DNA of 64,000 bases from CAWATZ01 sp963784995 (lineage in GTDB: Bacteria > Planctomycetota > Planctomycetia > Gemmatales > Gemmataceae), in assembly GCA_963784995.1 (NCBI GenBank), contig CAWATZ010000001.1:868001-932000 (forward strand). Reading direction: 5' to 3'. Positions 1-9,496 of this stretch are shown piece after piece (within the stretch, counting starts at the first letter, position 1; each line of letters starts with the position of its first letter). The notes beneath the pieces were generated by a model, which worked only from the letters and a program-made list of their open reading frames with translations, was not told where the DNA came from and searched no databases. A program made the translations under genes and the position numbers.

Positions 1-509
1 GTATGTCCGTCGATGAACTGCATCGCGTAATAGTGGACGCCGCGCTCGCAGCCGACGCCGTATACCGGCACGATGTTCTGATGATGCAGCTGGGCGGCGG
101 CGTGGGCCTCGTTCTTGAAACGCTGCAGTTGCTTGCCGTCCAGCGCCGCCGCGAAGGGCAGGATCTTGAGCGCGACCCGCCGGCCCAGGGAGATCTGCAC
201 CGCCTCGTAAACGACGCCCATGCCGCCGCGGCCGATCTCGCGCACCAGGCGATAATCGCCCAGCGGGGCTTCGGGGGTGATTTCCCCAGCCAGGGCGGTG
301 GACTCCCCCAGACCGTCCACCACCGAGTTACGCAACAGCCCCAGCGCCGGCAGCATCTGCCGGAGCACGACGGCCAGCTGGGGGTAACGCCGGGCATACT
401 CCTCGAAGTCTGGCCGCTCGCCCCGCTCCTGCCGGTCGAGGAACTCATCGATGATCTGGCCCATGAGGGCTTCCGCCGCAGCGTCTTCGAGAGGGACAAC
501 ATCGTTCAT
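1..509 (-). CDS. Hanks-type Ser/Thr protein kinase, N-terminal part (cut by window edge)
   Basis: Only the first ~169 codons are present; the rest lies beyond the left edge. A ~90-residue acidic N-terminal region (MNDVVPLEDAAAEAL...) precedes the kinase fold, as is usual in planctomycete Hanks kinases. The glycine-rich ATP loop reads REIGRGGMGVVYEA, the invariant lysine is in VALKIL, and the hinge begins at HYYAMQFI. The catalytic HRD loop and any C-terminal sensor are not visible. The ATG at 509-507 overlaps the TGA of the upstream sigma gene (ATGA), so the two are probably translationally coupled and form a signalling pair. Substrate unknown. Confidence 0.9.
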   Translation of the reverse strand, partial: MNDVVPLEDAAAEALMGQIIDEFLDRQERGERPDFEEYARRYPQLAVVLRQMLPALGLLRNSVVDGLGESTALAGEITPEAPLGDYRLVREIGRGGMGVVYEAVQISLGRRVALKILPFAAALDGKQLQRFKNEAHAAAQLHHQNIVPVYGVGCERGVHYYAMQFIDGH

Positions 510-1137
510 AATTGAGACTCCGTCAGGCCGTCCGCAAAAAGAAGCTGGTGCAACCGCAACATTGCCCGGCCGTGCCGCTTGCTGACCGTGCCCGGGTCCA
601 TCCCCAGCAGGCAGCCCACTTCCTGGTTCGACAGGCCCTCGAAGTGCCGCATCAGGATCACTTCGCGGTCGGTCTGGGCTAACTGGGCCATGGCCTGGCG
701 CAGCCGCTGGGCCAGGTCGCTGCGGTCGAGCGCCTGGCTCGGCGAAGAGCCGCCGGCCAATAATTGCCACGCCAGCATCAGTGAAGAGCGTTCCGGCAGC
801 GGCACTTCCCTCCCGGCCGCGCCGGGCGGTTCCCAGATGGTAGCGCCAGGCCTTCAAGGTCCGATCATAGGCGATCTGCCGCAGCCACAGGCGGAAAGGC
901 ATCGGCCGCTCTTGCAGGTAGGCGCTCAACCGGCGAAAGGCCTCCAGCTGCGCCTCCTGCACGACGTCCGACGGATCGACCCGGGCGGCGCAGCCTGGGG
1001 TCCAGGCGCAGCTCGACCACCTGCCGCAAATAGGGCCGGTGCCGGGCGAACAGGTCCTCGAAGGCCTGCCGATCGCCCGTCTGGGCCCGCTCCAGCAGCG
1101 TTTGGGTCTGCGCGGAATCCGGTCGAAGGTCGTCCAT
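506..1137 (-). CDS. ECF-type RNA polymerase sigma factor, interrupted by two frameshifts
   Basis: Initiates transcription at a subset of promoters. The N-terminus (MDDLRPDSAQTQTLLERAQ..., start 1137) is sigma region 1/2. After RLDPRLRR near 990 the frame shifts, and the expected RVDPSDVVQEAQLEAFRRL continues in another frame. A second shift near 815 leads into VPLPERSSLMLAW and a clear region 4 helix-turn-helix (LSNQEVGCLLGMDPGTVSKRHGRAMLRL). Both shifts fit one extra base next to a C or G run. The full length (~210 aa) is normal and resembles the Planctomycetaceae-specific ECF subfamily rather than the other four sigma factors in region 1. Probably intact in the organism; a decayed gene is the alternative. 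Stop overlaps the kinase start by 4 bases. Confidence 0.82.
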
Positions 1138-1224
1138 CTGGGGTCTCCTCCCCTATTAACTCCAAAACGGCGCGAAAATCGACAGGCAAAACGGAAAAAA
1201 ATGCGTTTGGCCGCGCTATCGGCA

Positions 1225-1295
1225 CACCGGGTGAAGGGAGAAGCTCGTCCGGCTGAAGTATACCGGCAAGCAACCGCAACCTCCAGCGCCTCGTC
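1225..1295 (-). promoter_or_regulatory. Conserved promoter-like block upstream of sigma gene (copy 1)
   Basis: About 70 bp that recur upstream of three other sigma genes (9284-9352, 37267-37345, 42661-42735). Read leftwards it holds a TATACT -10-like hexamer (1263-1258) and a GGTGxGxC-type segment close to the sigma start. A TGGAGG-like -35 lies ~17 bp upstream of the TATACT. The shared block implies a common promoter. No transcription start is known. Confidence 0.55.
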
Positions 1296-1297
1296 TT

Positions 1298-4162
1298 CTA
1301 CAGCACGTCGATGCTGACACTGCCGGTCAGCGAGCTGTTATGGGTGTCGGTGATGGTGATCTTCTGCTTGCCCTTCGTTCGCAGGACCAATCCGGTGAAG
1401 GTGTGGACGCCCTTGTCGGTCGCCGTGAAGGTGTAGTTGCTGGGCAGCTTGGCCCTCGTGTCCGTGCTGCTGAAATGCACCGTGCCAGTATAGCCGGTGA
1501 CCACGTTGCCGTAAGCGTCCTCGACCGTCAGCGTCAGGCTGAAGGTCACGCCGGCGCTAACGCTGGAGGGGGCCGTAATGACAAATGTGTTCGCCGCTGC
1601 CGGGTTCACCGTGATACCCACGTCCGTGCCCGTGAGGCCGGACGTGCCCGTGGCCATGATGGACTGCGTGCCGGCCGTCTTCAGCGTGGCGCTGAACCGG
1701 CCAGTGCTGTTGGTGAGGGTAGCCGCCGCGGGCAGCACGGCCTTGGCATCGCTGCTGCTGAACTGCACCGTGCCCGTATAGCCGGTGGCCACGTTGCCGT
1801 AGGGATCCTCGGCGGTGACAGTAAAGGTGCCCGGCGTGCCCGCGGTGATGGGCGACGGGAAGCCGCTGACGACGAGCTTGCTGGCCGCCGCCGGGAGCAC
1901 CGTGGTGCTCTCGTCCGTGCCGGTGAGGCCGGACGTGTCGGTGGCGGTGATCAAAGGGGTGCCGGCGGCCTTCAGGGTGGCGGTGAAGGTGTGCGTGCCG
2001 CCGTCGGCGGCGTTGAAGGTGTAGGCGACGGGCAGGATGGGCTGGTAGTCGGAGCTGGTGAAGGAGACCGTGCCCGTGTAGCCGGTGACCTTCTGTCCGG
2101 AGCTGTCCGCGGCGGTGACGCTGAAACTGAAGGGCACGCCGGCGCTGACGGTGGATGGGCTCGTGACGAGGAACTGGCTCGCCGGCCCCGTGTCCACCGT
2201 GATACCGCCCTCCGTGCCGGTGAGGCTGGCCTTGGTGTCCGTGGCCGTGATCGACTGCGTGCCGACCGTCTCCAGGGTGGCAAAGAAGCCGTGTATGCCG
2301 GCGTCGGTGGCCGTGAAGGAGTACGAGAAGCCCTGGAGCGCCTCGTTATTTCCCGTGGCAGGGTCGGCGATCGTTGCCTGGGGGTCCGATGTGCTGAGCT
2401 GCACCGTGCCGGTGTAGCTGCTGGCGATGTTGCCGTAGCAGTCTTCGAGCGTGACGTCGAAGAGGTCGGAGGTGTTGGCGTCGATGAGCGAAGGGAAATC
2501 GTTGACGATCATGGTGCTGGCGGCGAGCGGCTGGACGAGGATGCTCCCTTCGGTGCCCGTGAAGCTGGCGGTCGTGGTATCCGTGGCCATGATCGCCTGG
2601 GAGCCGGCCTTCGTTAGCACGGCCGTGAACGTGTGCGTGCCGTTGCCGCCGGGCTGGAACGTGTAGCTGTTGCCGGAGAGCGGCCTGCCGGTGGCCGCGT
2701 CGGCGAAGGTCGCGGTCGGGTCGGTGCTGGAGAGGGTGATCGCGCCCGTGTACCCTGTATTGGGGGAGCCGTCGGCGTTCCGGGCGGTGACCGTGAAGCT
2801 ATTGCCGGTGGCGGCGCCCGCCATGATGGTCGTGGGGAAGCCGGTCACGATGAGGCCGTTGAGGTTCTGGACCTCGAAGGCGCCGATATCGATCCGGCCG
2901 CCGAAGATGCGTGGGAAGCCCGGACCGCGCTGGTCGTAGGCGGAGGTGTTGGGATTGGTGTTGTCGCCGGGATCACCGGCGTTGACGGCGGGGCTGTCGG
3001 TGGGCAAGGCCATGGTCTGCGTCGGCCCGCCGTTGTTCTGGAGCGGGCCGAGCAGCGGAACGATGGGGTTGGCCGCGGTTCCAACCTGGTCGCCGGGGGC
3101 CGTGAAGCCGCTGCTGCCGGTGCCGTCGCCGACCAGGTTGTAGCCCAGCGAGGTGACGCTGCCCGAGAGATCAGGAGCGAGGCCTTCGGCCGAATTATCG
3201 GCGACGATGGTGTCGTGCATCTGGAGTTCGCTCCCGCTATTGCAGATCCCGCCGCCAATCCCAAACTGGTATACGTTGGTGCCGCCGGCGACGGCCGCGT
3301 TGCCGGCGAGGGTGCTGTGATCGATGCTCACCGTCCCCCCTCCGAGGTACAGCCCGCCCCCGAGTCCGTTCCCGGCCACCACGTTGATGCCGGACGGGCC
3401 ATCGGAGCTGCCGCCACCCTGCGCAACGTTGTTGGCAATCGTGCAGGAGTTGATGGAGAGCTTGCCCACGTACATGAAGATGGCCCCACCCTCCACGGTA
3501 TTACCAATGGAGCCGATCACTGCGTTTCCCGAGAGGGTGCTGTTGCTAATGCTCAGCGTCCCCCTGGTAAAGATGGCGCCGTCGCCGATGTTCCCAGAGA
3601 GGGTGCTGTCGCTGACGGTCAGCGTCCCGGTGTTGGAGATGGCGCCGCCGGTGTTTCCGGAAAGGGTGCTGCCTTCGAGGGTCAGCGTCCCGGCGTTGGT
3701 GACGGCGCTCCGGTCGGCATCGGCCAGGGTCAGGCCGGAAATCTGCACGTTGGCGGTGCTGCCCACCGCAAAGATACCGAAGGGGGTGGTACTGGTGGGA
3801 TCGCGCTCCACCGTCTGCTGGCTGGCCCCGGGGCCCTGGATGGCCACGCTGGCGTTCAGGGCGGGCAGGGCGCTTTCCAGCTTGATTGCGCCGGTGAGGC
3901 CTGCGGCGAAGTCGATGGTGTCCTGCCCCGAGGTGGCCTTCGTGATGCAGTAGCGGAGGTCGCCCGTCAGGCCCGAACCGGCGCCGGTGTCGGTGAGGCT
4001 ATTCACCGTATAGGTGGACGGCAGGGTGCGGTCTTCCAGAATGTCCAGGAGCGGCCGAAAGCGAAGAGGACGTGGGCGAGCTTGAGGCCCATGACCCCTC
4101 CGCGGGGCCGGCGTGCCTGTGGAGCGGGCCAAGAGGCTGTCGAACAGAGAGCGGAACCACAT
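1298..4162 (-). CDS. Large exported LEPR-XLL-type protein with parallel-beta repeats and Ig-like repeats
   Basis: 954 residues. The start ATG at 4162 has a strong AAAGGAG ribosome-binding site. Residues ~1-50 (MWFRSLFDSLLARSTG..., ILEDRTLPS) carry the basic region and LEDR motif of planctomycete LEPR-XLL proteins, presumed to direct export or sorting. Residues ~55-430 are NTGTLTVSDSTLSGN-type repeats, as in pectate-lyase-like and polymorphic outer-membrane proteins, ending in a choice-of-anchor-like segment (GPLQNNGGPTQTMAL, DQRGPGFPRI). The rest is six or so ~90-residue Ig-like repeats (FPSPITAGTPGTFTVTAED..., GYTGTVQFSSSD). The C-terminus VHTFTGLVLRTKG...GSVSIDVL is shared with the protein at 9497-11701 and a fragment at 21581-21705. 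Likely surface or extracellular; function unknown. A 72-bp conserved element lies 58 bp upstream. Confidence 0.85.
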   Translation of the reverse strand: MWFRSLFDSLLARSTGTPAPRRGHGPQARPRPLRFRPLLDILEDRTLPSTYTVNSLTDTGAGSGLTGDLRYCITKATSGQDTIDFAAGLTGAIKLESALPALNASVAIQGPGASQQTVERDPTSTTPFGIFAVGSTANVQISGLTLADADRSAVTNAGTLTLEGSTLSGNTGGAISNTGTLTVSDSTLSGNIGDGAIFTRGTLSISNSTLSGNAVIGSIGNTVEGGAIFMYVGKLSINSCTIANNVAQGGGSSDGPSGINVVAGNGLGGGLYLGGGTVSIDHSTLAGNAAVAGGTNVYQFGIGGGICNSGSELQMHDTIVADNSAEGLAPDLSGSVTSLGYNLVGDGTGSSGFTAPGDQVGTAANPIVPLLGPLQNNGGPTQTMALPTDSPAVNAGDPGDNTNPNTSAYDQRGPGFPRIFGGRIDIGAFEVQNLNGLIVTGFPTTIMAGAATGNSFTVTARNADGSPNTGYTGAITLSSTDPTATFADAATGRPLSGNSYTFQPGGNGTHTFTAVLTKAGSQAIMATDTTTASFTGTEGSILVQPLAASTMIVNDFPSLIDANTSDLFDVTLEDCYGNIASSYTGTVQLSTSDPQATIADPATGNNEALQGFSYSFTATDAGIHGFFATLETVGTQSITATDTKASLTGTEGGITVDTGPASQFLVTSPSTVSAGVPFSFSVTAADSSGQKVTGYTGTVSFTSSDYQPILPVAYTFNAADGGTHTFTATLKAAGTPLITATDTSGLTGTDESTTVLPAAASKLVVSGFPSPITAGTPGTFTVTAEDPYGNVATGYTGTVQFSSSDAKAVLPAAATLTNSTGRFSATLKTAGTQSIMATGTSGLTGTDVGITVNPAAANTFVITAPSSVSAGVTFSLTLTVEDAYGNVVTGYTGTVHFSSTDTRAKLPSNYTFTATDKGVHTFTGLVLRTKGKQKITITDTHNSSLTGSVSIDVL

Positions 4163-4220
4163 GGGATGTCTCCTTTAAGGGGGTGGTCTGCTCTATAATG
4201 GGAGCGGCGACCCCTCCGGC

Positions 4221-4292
4221 GCAGACCGAGCGCCGGGGCGGTGCCGGGCCGGTGGGGGGCTTGCTTGGCGGTAAGGACCCCACCGGCCGCTT
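4221..4292 (-). promoter_or_regulatory. 72-bp conserved upstream element, copy A
   Basis: This 72-bp sequence is repeated with almost no change at 11759-11830, 14137-14208 and 32611-32682, each time 57-84 bp before the start codon of an exported LEPR-type gene on the same strand. It contains an 11-bp inverted repeat (GGCCGGTGGGG / CCCCACCGGCC) around a 20-nt loop. Downstream of it, a less strict CATTcTAgaGCAGACC motif is also shared. It could be an operator, upstream promoter region or 5' UTR structure. It is not consistently in frame with the genes, so coding is unlikely. Confidence 0.6.
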
Positions 4293-4304
4293 CGTTGATT
4301 CCGT

Positions 4305-4376
4305 AGGACGGTTTTGCAAACCGTCCGCGGATTTGCAAACGCTCCGGGCGATTCGGGACGGTTTGCAAATCCGTCC
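4305..4376. repeat. Tandem small palindromes (GGACGGTTTGCAAA type)
   Basis: AGGACGGTTTTGCAAACCGTCC at 4305-4326 in two halves with a short loop, a middle partial copy (about 4328-4346) and GGACGGTTTGCAAATCCGTCC (4356-4376). They lie between the kinase stop and the upstream element of the next gene. They may be a dispersed palindromic repeat or a transcription stop, though there is no T tract. Function not known. Confidence 0.55.
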
Positions 4377-4398
4377 TGCACTTTCAGGGGCGGTTGCG

Positions 4399-7300
4399 TT
4401 ATTGCTCCTTCTTCTCCGGCTGCTTGTTGACTTGCAGCAACGCCTCCGCCTCGGTGCGGAGGAGCCGAAGCGTCAGCCGCTGGTTCCAGGGACGGGGATC
4501 TGTGGCTCCCTCCGCTGGCGGCTTCTCGATCTCGCCGATCGCTTTGCCAAGACATTGCCGGGCTTGCTGGGCGTGGCCCAGGCGCTCCTCGGCCATGGCC
4601 CGGAACAGCCAGATGAAGGCGATCGTCGATAGTTGGGCCTTTTTCTTGAACGCGGCTTCCGCCTCGTTCAACCGCCGGGCGGCCTCTTCAAATCGGCCGG
4701 CCCGGTACAGCACCGCGCCCAGAGCGGTGAGCCGGAAGTCTGTCGGGTCCGCCCCGAGGTCCTTCTCCGCCCACTGCACGAGTTTGGTCCAATCGTCCAC
4801 CCCGTCGGGGATCTGAATGCAAGTCCACACGGTCCACTTGGCCGCTTCCGGGCTGGCCGACGGGCCAAAGTGCTGGCGCATGGCGGCACAATCCTTGCGA
4901 TAGCCGGCGCGGTCGCCGCCCTGCAGGCGAACCAGGGCGCGGGCGCACCAGGGCCTCGGAGCCTCGGAGTTTATCGCGATGCACCTGGAAAAGTCAGCGT
5001 TTGCCTTGTCCGATTGGCCCAAACTTGCGAACGCATTGCCCCGGTTGCTCCAGACCACCGCGTCCTTCGGGTCCAGCTCGATGGCCTTGGTGTAGTCGGC
5101 GGCGGCCTTGTCGTACTGCTTGAGCCCGTAGTAGGCGTTGCCCCGGATGTTCCAGGTGCAGCGTGTATTTCGGGTCCAGCTCGATGGCCCTGGTGCAGTC
5201 GGCGAGAGCCTTGTCGTACTGCTTGAGCAGGTTGCAGGCGTTGCCCCGGATGTTCCAGATCCCCGCGTTCTTCGGGTCCAGCTCGATGGCCTTGGTGTAG
5301 TCGGCGACGGCCTTGTCGTACTGCTGGAGTTGGTAGTGGTAGGTGCGGCCCCGTTGAAACCAGGCCCATGCGTTCTTCGGGTCCAGCTCGATGGCCTTGG
5401 CGTAGTCGGCGAGAGCCTTGTCGTACTGCTGGAGATCGCTGTAGGCACGGGCCCGGTTACTCCAGATCCCCGCGTTCTTCGGGTCCAGCTCGATGAGCTT
5501 GGTGTAGTCGGCGACGGCCTTGTCGTACTGCTTCAGCTCGTTGTAGACATAGGCCCGGTCGCTCCAGACTCTCTTGCTCTTCGGGTCCAGCTCGATGGCC
5601 CTGGTGTAGTCGGCGACGGCCTTGTCGTACTGCTTGAGATCTCTGTATTCGCGGGCCCGGCAGTGCCAGGCCCATACGCTCTTCGGGTCCAGCTCGATGG
5701 CCTTGGTGTAGAAGGTGATTTGCAGTTCATGGCCCTTGGTGTCGTCGGCGATGGCCTTGTCGTACTGCTTGAGATCGTAATAGACGTTGTGCCGGGACCA
5801 CCAGTAGGAGGCGATCTTCGGATCCAGCTCGATGGCCTTCGTGTAGTCGGCGAGGGCCTTGTCGTACTGCTGGAGCCCATGGTAGGCGTTGCCCCGATTG
5901 TGCCAGCCCGAGGCGTTCTTCGGGTCCAGCGCGATGACCTTGGTGTAGTCGGCGAGGGCCTTGTCGTACTGCTGGAGCTGGTAGTAGGTGCCGGCCCGCT
6001 CGATCCAGTACGGCGCGAATTGCGGGTTCACCTCGATGGCCTTCGTGTAGTCGGCGAGGCCCTTGTCGTACTGCTTGAGCCAGATGTAGGTCCAGCCCCG
6101 CCACCTCCACAAGGCGGCGTCCTTCGGGTCCAGGTCGATGGCCTTGGTGTAGTCGGCGATGGCCTTGTCGTACTGCTTGAGGCAGATGTGGATGCCGCCC
6201 CGGCTGCCCAAGGCTTGCGCGTCCTTCGGGTCCAGCTCGATGGCCTTGCTGAAATCGGCGAGGGCCTTGTCGTACTGCTGGAGGTGCCCGTAGATGTAGC
6301 CACGCCAGAAGCAGCCCACCTTCGGGTTCAACTCGATCATCTTGGAGCATTCCGCCAGCGCCTCCTCGCCGGCTCCTTTCTTGAGCAAGAGATGGGACAC
6401 CTCTACGTGCAACTTCAGACGCTGAGGCCGGAGGGCCAGGGCGATCGAGTAGAAACGCAGCGCATCATCCATGCGGGGCGGACGTGTAGACCCGCTGAAG
6501 TTGCCCAGGATTTCGTTGATCCAGAGGTCGGTGGGGTACTGGTGCTGCGCTCGCAGCAGCAGGCCCATGGCCTTGTCCAGCGCCCCGACTTCCCTCAGAG
6601 TCAGCCCCAGGAGCCAGAGGGTCTTAGGTGACACCTGGTGGATGGGAATCGCATCCGCCAGTTGCTCCAGCGCCTGCCGATCGCGCCGCAGCACGGCCTC
6701 GCGGCAGCGATTCCGCCAGGGGTCGGGATCCGCCAGGCGGGCGATCTCGATGAGCTTCGTCCAGCCCGGATTGCTCACCCCGAGGGTGCTGCCCCCCCTG
6801 CGCAGCGGGGCCCATTCATCCAGTGCCTTGACCAGGGCCGCGCGAATGCTGTGGTGACCAATTCGCCCCGCCGCCGCCGCCGGCGCCAGGGCGTCGATGT
6901 CGATCCCGAGCTCCCGGAAAGCTCTGGCAAACGCGGCATCTGCCAGCCGCTCCTGGCGCAAAACTTCCTCGAAGGGATTGAGTTGATTCTGATTCGTCTC
7001 CTTCGTTTCCTTGCCGCTGGAACCAATCACGTTGGCTTTCAGGTCCCGTATCGGCGGTCGATTGATCTCCTCCAGATGCTCGGCCATGGACAGGGCTTTG
7101 CGCAGCTCCAGCAGGCGCGGGGGCCGTTCCGTCCGCCCGGCCGCCGCCAGCAGTTTGTCGGCACGCTCCACAGCGGCGAGCGCCTCGGGCCATTTCCCCT
7201 CCTCGATGAGGGGCCCCGTCTCCTCCAAGGTGCGTTCCACGGTTTGGTCGAGGGCATCTTCCCGCGCCAGCCGTTGGCGTTCGATCTGTTCTTCCCGCGC

Positions 7301-8654
7301 CAGCCGTTGCCGCTCAATCACTTCCTCTCGGGCCGCGTGATCGCGCACCGCCCAACCGATCCCTCCCGCGACCCCCGCCAGAGCCAGGACAACGCAAGCA
7401 GCCACAGCCAACGTGGTCTTCTTCCGCCGCACGAATTTGCGCAACCGATACCACGCCGACGGCGGGCAGGCTTGCACCGGCTCATCGGCCAGATAGCGCT
7501 GGATGTCCTGCGCAAAGCCGTTGGCCGTCTCGTAGCGGCGGTTGCGCTCCTTCTCCAGCGCTTTCATCACGATCCAGTCCAGCTCGCCGCGCACCAACTT
7601 CGTCAGCTTGGCGGGCTCCGTGTGCCGCTGCGCCGAGATCGACGGCAGCGCATCCTTTGCATCGGACAGCCGCATGCTCGGCCGGGGCAGCTCGTCCTCG
7701 CGGATCATCCGCAGCAGTTCCAGCAGCGCCGCTTGTTTCAGCCGTTTCCTGTCCAGCGGCGTCGTACCGGTCAGCAGCTCGTACAGGAGTACGCCGAGAC
7801 TGTAGATGTCCGAGCGCGTGTCGATGTCGAGCTGATTGAACTCCGCCTGCTCGGGGCTCATGTACTCCAGGGTGCCGACCACCGCTCCGAAACCGGTGAC
7901 GAGCGTGTGCTCGGTCAGCTTCTGTCCGGTGGCTTTGGCCACGCCGAAGTCGATCACCTTGGGCACCGGTTTGCCATCGTACAGCGCCACCAGCACGTTG
8001 GACGGCTTGATGTCGCGGTGGATGATGCCCTTCTGATGTGCATGCTGGATCGCCTGGCAGACGGGGATGAACAGCTCCAGCCGCTCCTTCGGCGATAGCC
8101 GGTGCTCGTCGCAGTATTTGGTGAGTGGCACGCCCTTGACCAGCTCCATGACGAAATAGGGCCGGCCGCCGCCGGTGGCGCCGGCATCAAAGACGCGCGC
8201 GATGTTGGGATGATCCATCAACGCCAGGGCCTGCCGCTCGGCCTCGAAGCGGGCAATCACCTGGCCTGAGTCCATGCCGGGCTTGATGACCTTGAGCGCG
8301 ACCAGCCGCTTGACCGGCTCGGTCTGCTGGGCCAGCCAGACCGTGCCCATGCCGCCTTCGCCGATCGCTTCGAGCAGCTTGTACCGGCTGGCCAGCACCA
8401 CGCCGGCCTGTTCCGCGTCGGCGAATCCGGGGAGGGTCATTCCCGGCGCGCCGGGGGCTGCTGGCAGCTCCGCCGTTGGCCCGAGCGAACCGGCGGGCTG
8501 TTCCAGGAAGTCCGGGTCGCTGGCGTGGGCTTGCAGCAAGGCCTCCAGGTCGGCGCAACTGGCGGTTGCCCGCGCAGGCCTCGTCGAGGTAGGCGGCCCG
8601 CTCCTCCAGGGTAGCCAGCTTCAGGACGTCGGCAAAGAGCTGACTCTCGTTCAC
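4399..8654 (-). CDS. Ser/Thr protein kinase with transmembrane segment and long TPR domain (two frameshifts)
   Basis: About 1,415 residues when reconstructed. Start is GTG at 8654, five bases after AAGGAGAC. The short N-terminus (NESQLFADVLKLATLEER) changes frame near 8555 and continues as ADLEALLQAHASDPDFLEQ. Kinase motifs are complete: GEGGMGTV, VALKVIKPGMD, HRDIKPSN, VIDFGVAKA, MSPEQ. A single transmembrane segment (LAVAACVVLALAGVAGGIGWAV) separates the kinase from a coiled-coil-like Glu/Arg region and ~13 TPRs of the type QYDKALADYTKAIELDPKN. A second shift near 5160 restores the C-terminal TPRs and the tail ending KQPEKKEQ. It sits 60 bp downstream of an ECF sigma gene and should pair with it; the TPR side would bind partners. 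Membrane protein. Shifts look like sequencing indels. Confidence 0.9.
5000..6330 (-). repeat. Direct DNA repeats of ~102 bp encoding 34-residue TPR units
   Basis: About 13 successive units inside the kinase gene, recognisable in the DNA as recurring 'cttgtcgtactgct' and 'ttcgggtccagctcgat' every ~102 bp. Nucleotide similarity between units is high, so the array probably grew by recent tandem duplication. Unit 6 (near 5700-5760) carries an irregular insertion (DDTKGHELQITFYTKAIELD). Copy number is likely to be assembly-sensitive. Confidence 0.8.
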
Positions 8655-8713
8655 GGGATGTCTCCTTCCTGTTCCCAATGCGCCGTCCGCTGCTAAAACC
8701 CCTGACGGATTTT

Positions 8714-9277
8714 TCAGGATTTGTCCATCTCGCGTTTCAGCCAGGCCTTGGCGTAGGTCCAATCGGCCTCGGCGGTGGACTGCGAGACGCCGAGCAGCGC
8801 GGCCACTTCGGGCAGGGTGAAGCCGGCGAAGTAGCGGAGTTTCACCAGCCGGGCCCGGCGGGGGGAGACGGCTTCGAGACGGTCGAGGGCCTCGTTCAGG
8901 GCGAGCAGGTCGAGCGCGTCCACCGGGACGGCGATGGCCGGCTCGTTCTCCTCCAGGGGCTGCTGGTGGAGTCCTCCCGCGTGCCGCAGGCGCTGCTTGC
9001 GGCGGGCCTTTTCCACGAGGATGCGGCGCATGGCCTCGGCGGCCGCGGCGAAGAAGTGGCCGCGGCTGTCCCAGCTCTGGACCTTGTCCACGTCTACCAG
9101 GCGCAGGTAGGCCTCGTGGACCAGGGCGGTGGCCTGCAGCGTCTGCCCCGGCTTCTCCTGGGCCAGTTTCTGGGCAGCGAGCTGGCGCAGCTGGTCGTAG
9201 ACCAGCGGCAGGAGTTGCTCGGCGGCGTGCGGGTCGCCTTGCTCGTTGGCGGACAGGATGCGCGTAAGGTCACTCAT
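8714..9277 (-). CDS. ECF sigma factor (kinase-linked planctomycete type)
   Basis: 187 residues from the ATG at 9277 (MSDLTRILSANEQGDPHAAE); three more codons are open upstream, but every paralogue here begins MSD/MSE. Region 2 is LLPLVYDQLRQLAAQKLAQ...ALVHEAYLRLV and SRGHFFAAAAEAMRRILVE. Region 4 is LVKLRYFAGFTLPEVAALLGVSQSTAEADWTYAKAWL, a helix-turn-helix that reads the -35 element. It matches the Sigma70_ECF family that is expanded in planctomycetes. The kinase gene begins 60 bp downstream, and no anti-sigma gene is present, so control is probably through the kinase. A shared promoter-like block precedes it. Confidence 0.92.
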   Translation of the reverse strand: MSDLTRILSANEQGDPHAAEQLLPLVYDQLRQLAAQKLAQEKPGQTLQATALVHEAYLRLVDVDKVQSWDSRGHFFAAAAEAMRRILVEKARRKQRLRHAGGLHQQPLEENEPAIAVPVDALDLLALNEALDRLEAVSPRRARLVKLRYFAGFTLPEVAALLGVSQSTAEADWTYAKAWLKREMDKS

Positions 9278-9283
9278 GGGTCG

Positions 9284-9352
9284 CACCGGGTGAAGGGAGA
9301 AAGTCGTCTGGCTGAAGTATACCGGCCAGCAGCCTTGAACTCCAGCACGTGG
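9284..9352 (-). promoter_or_regulatory. Conserved promoter-like block upstream of sigma gene (copy 2)
   Basis: Matches the blocks at 1225, 37267 and 42661. TATACT lies at 9321-9316 read leftwards, with TGGAGT 17 bp upstream as a possible -35. The block abuts the sigma start codon, so the leader would be short. Confidence 0.58.
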
Positions 9353-9496
9353 TCACCGGGTGTCAGCGAAAGGTCTGCCACCCTTGTTGTGTGTGTCGCA
9401 GGCGCAATGCAATCCATTTCTCTGCGGATGGTGTTCCCTCCTTCGCCAGCAGAGACGGGTTGCAGACACTTGTGTTTTCGACCCGAGCTTCTCCTT

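Noticed and set aside
2633..4198. Long rightward open frames antisense to the LEPR and giant genes
   Set aside because: They are low-complexity shadows of GC-rich repeat genes, with no domain or ribosome site.
4221..4292. Coding sequence for RPVGSLPPSKPPTGPAP upstream of LEPR genes
   Set aside because: The same DNA lies in different frames relative to the genes at its four copies, so it is not a shared N-terminus.
5000..6330. CRISPR-like regular repeats
   Set aside because: The ~102-bp period corresponds to 34-residue TPR units in an open frame.
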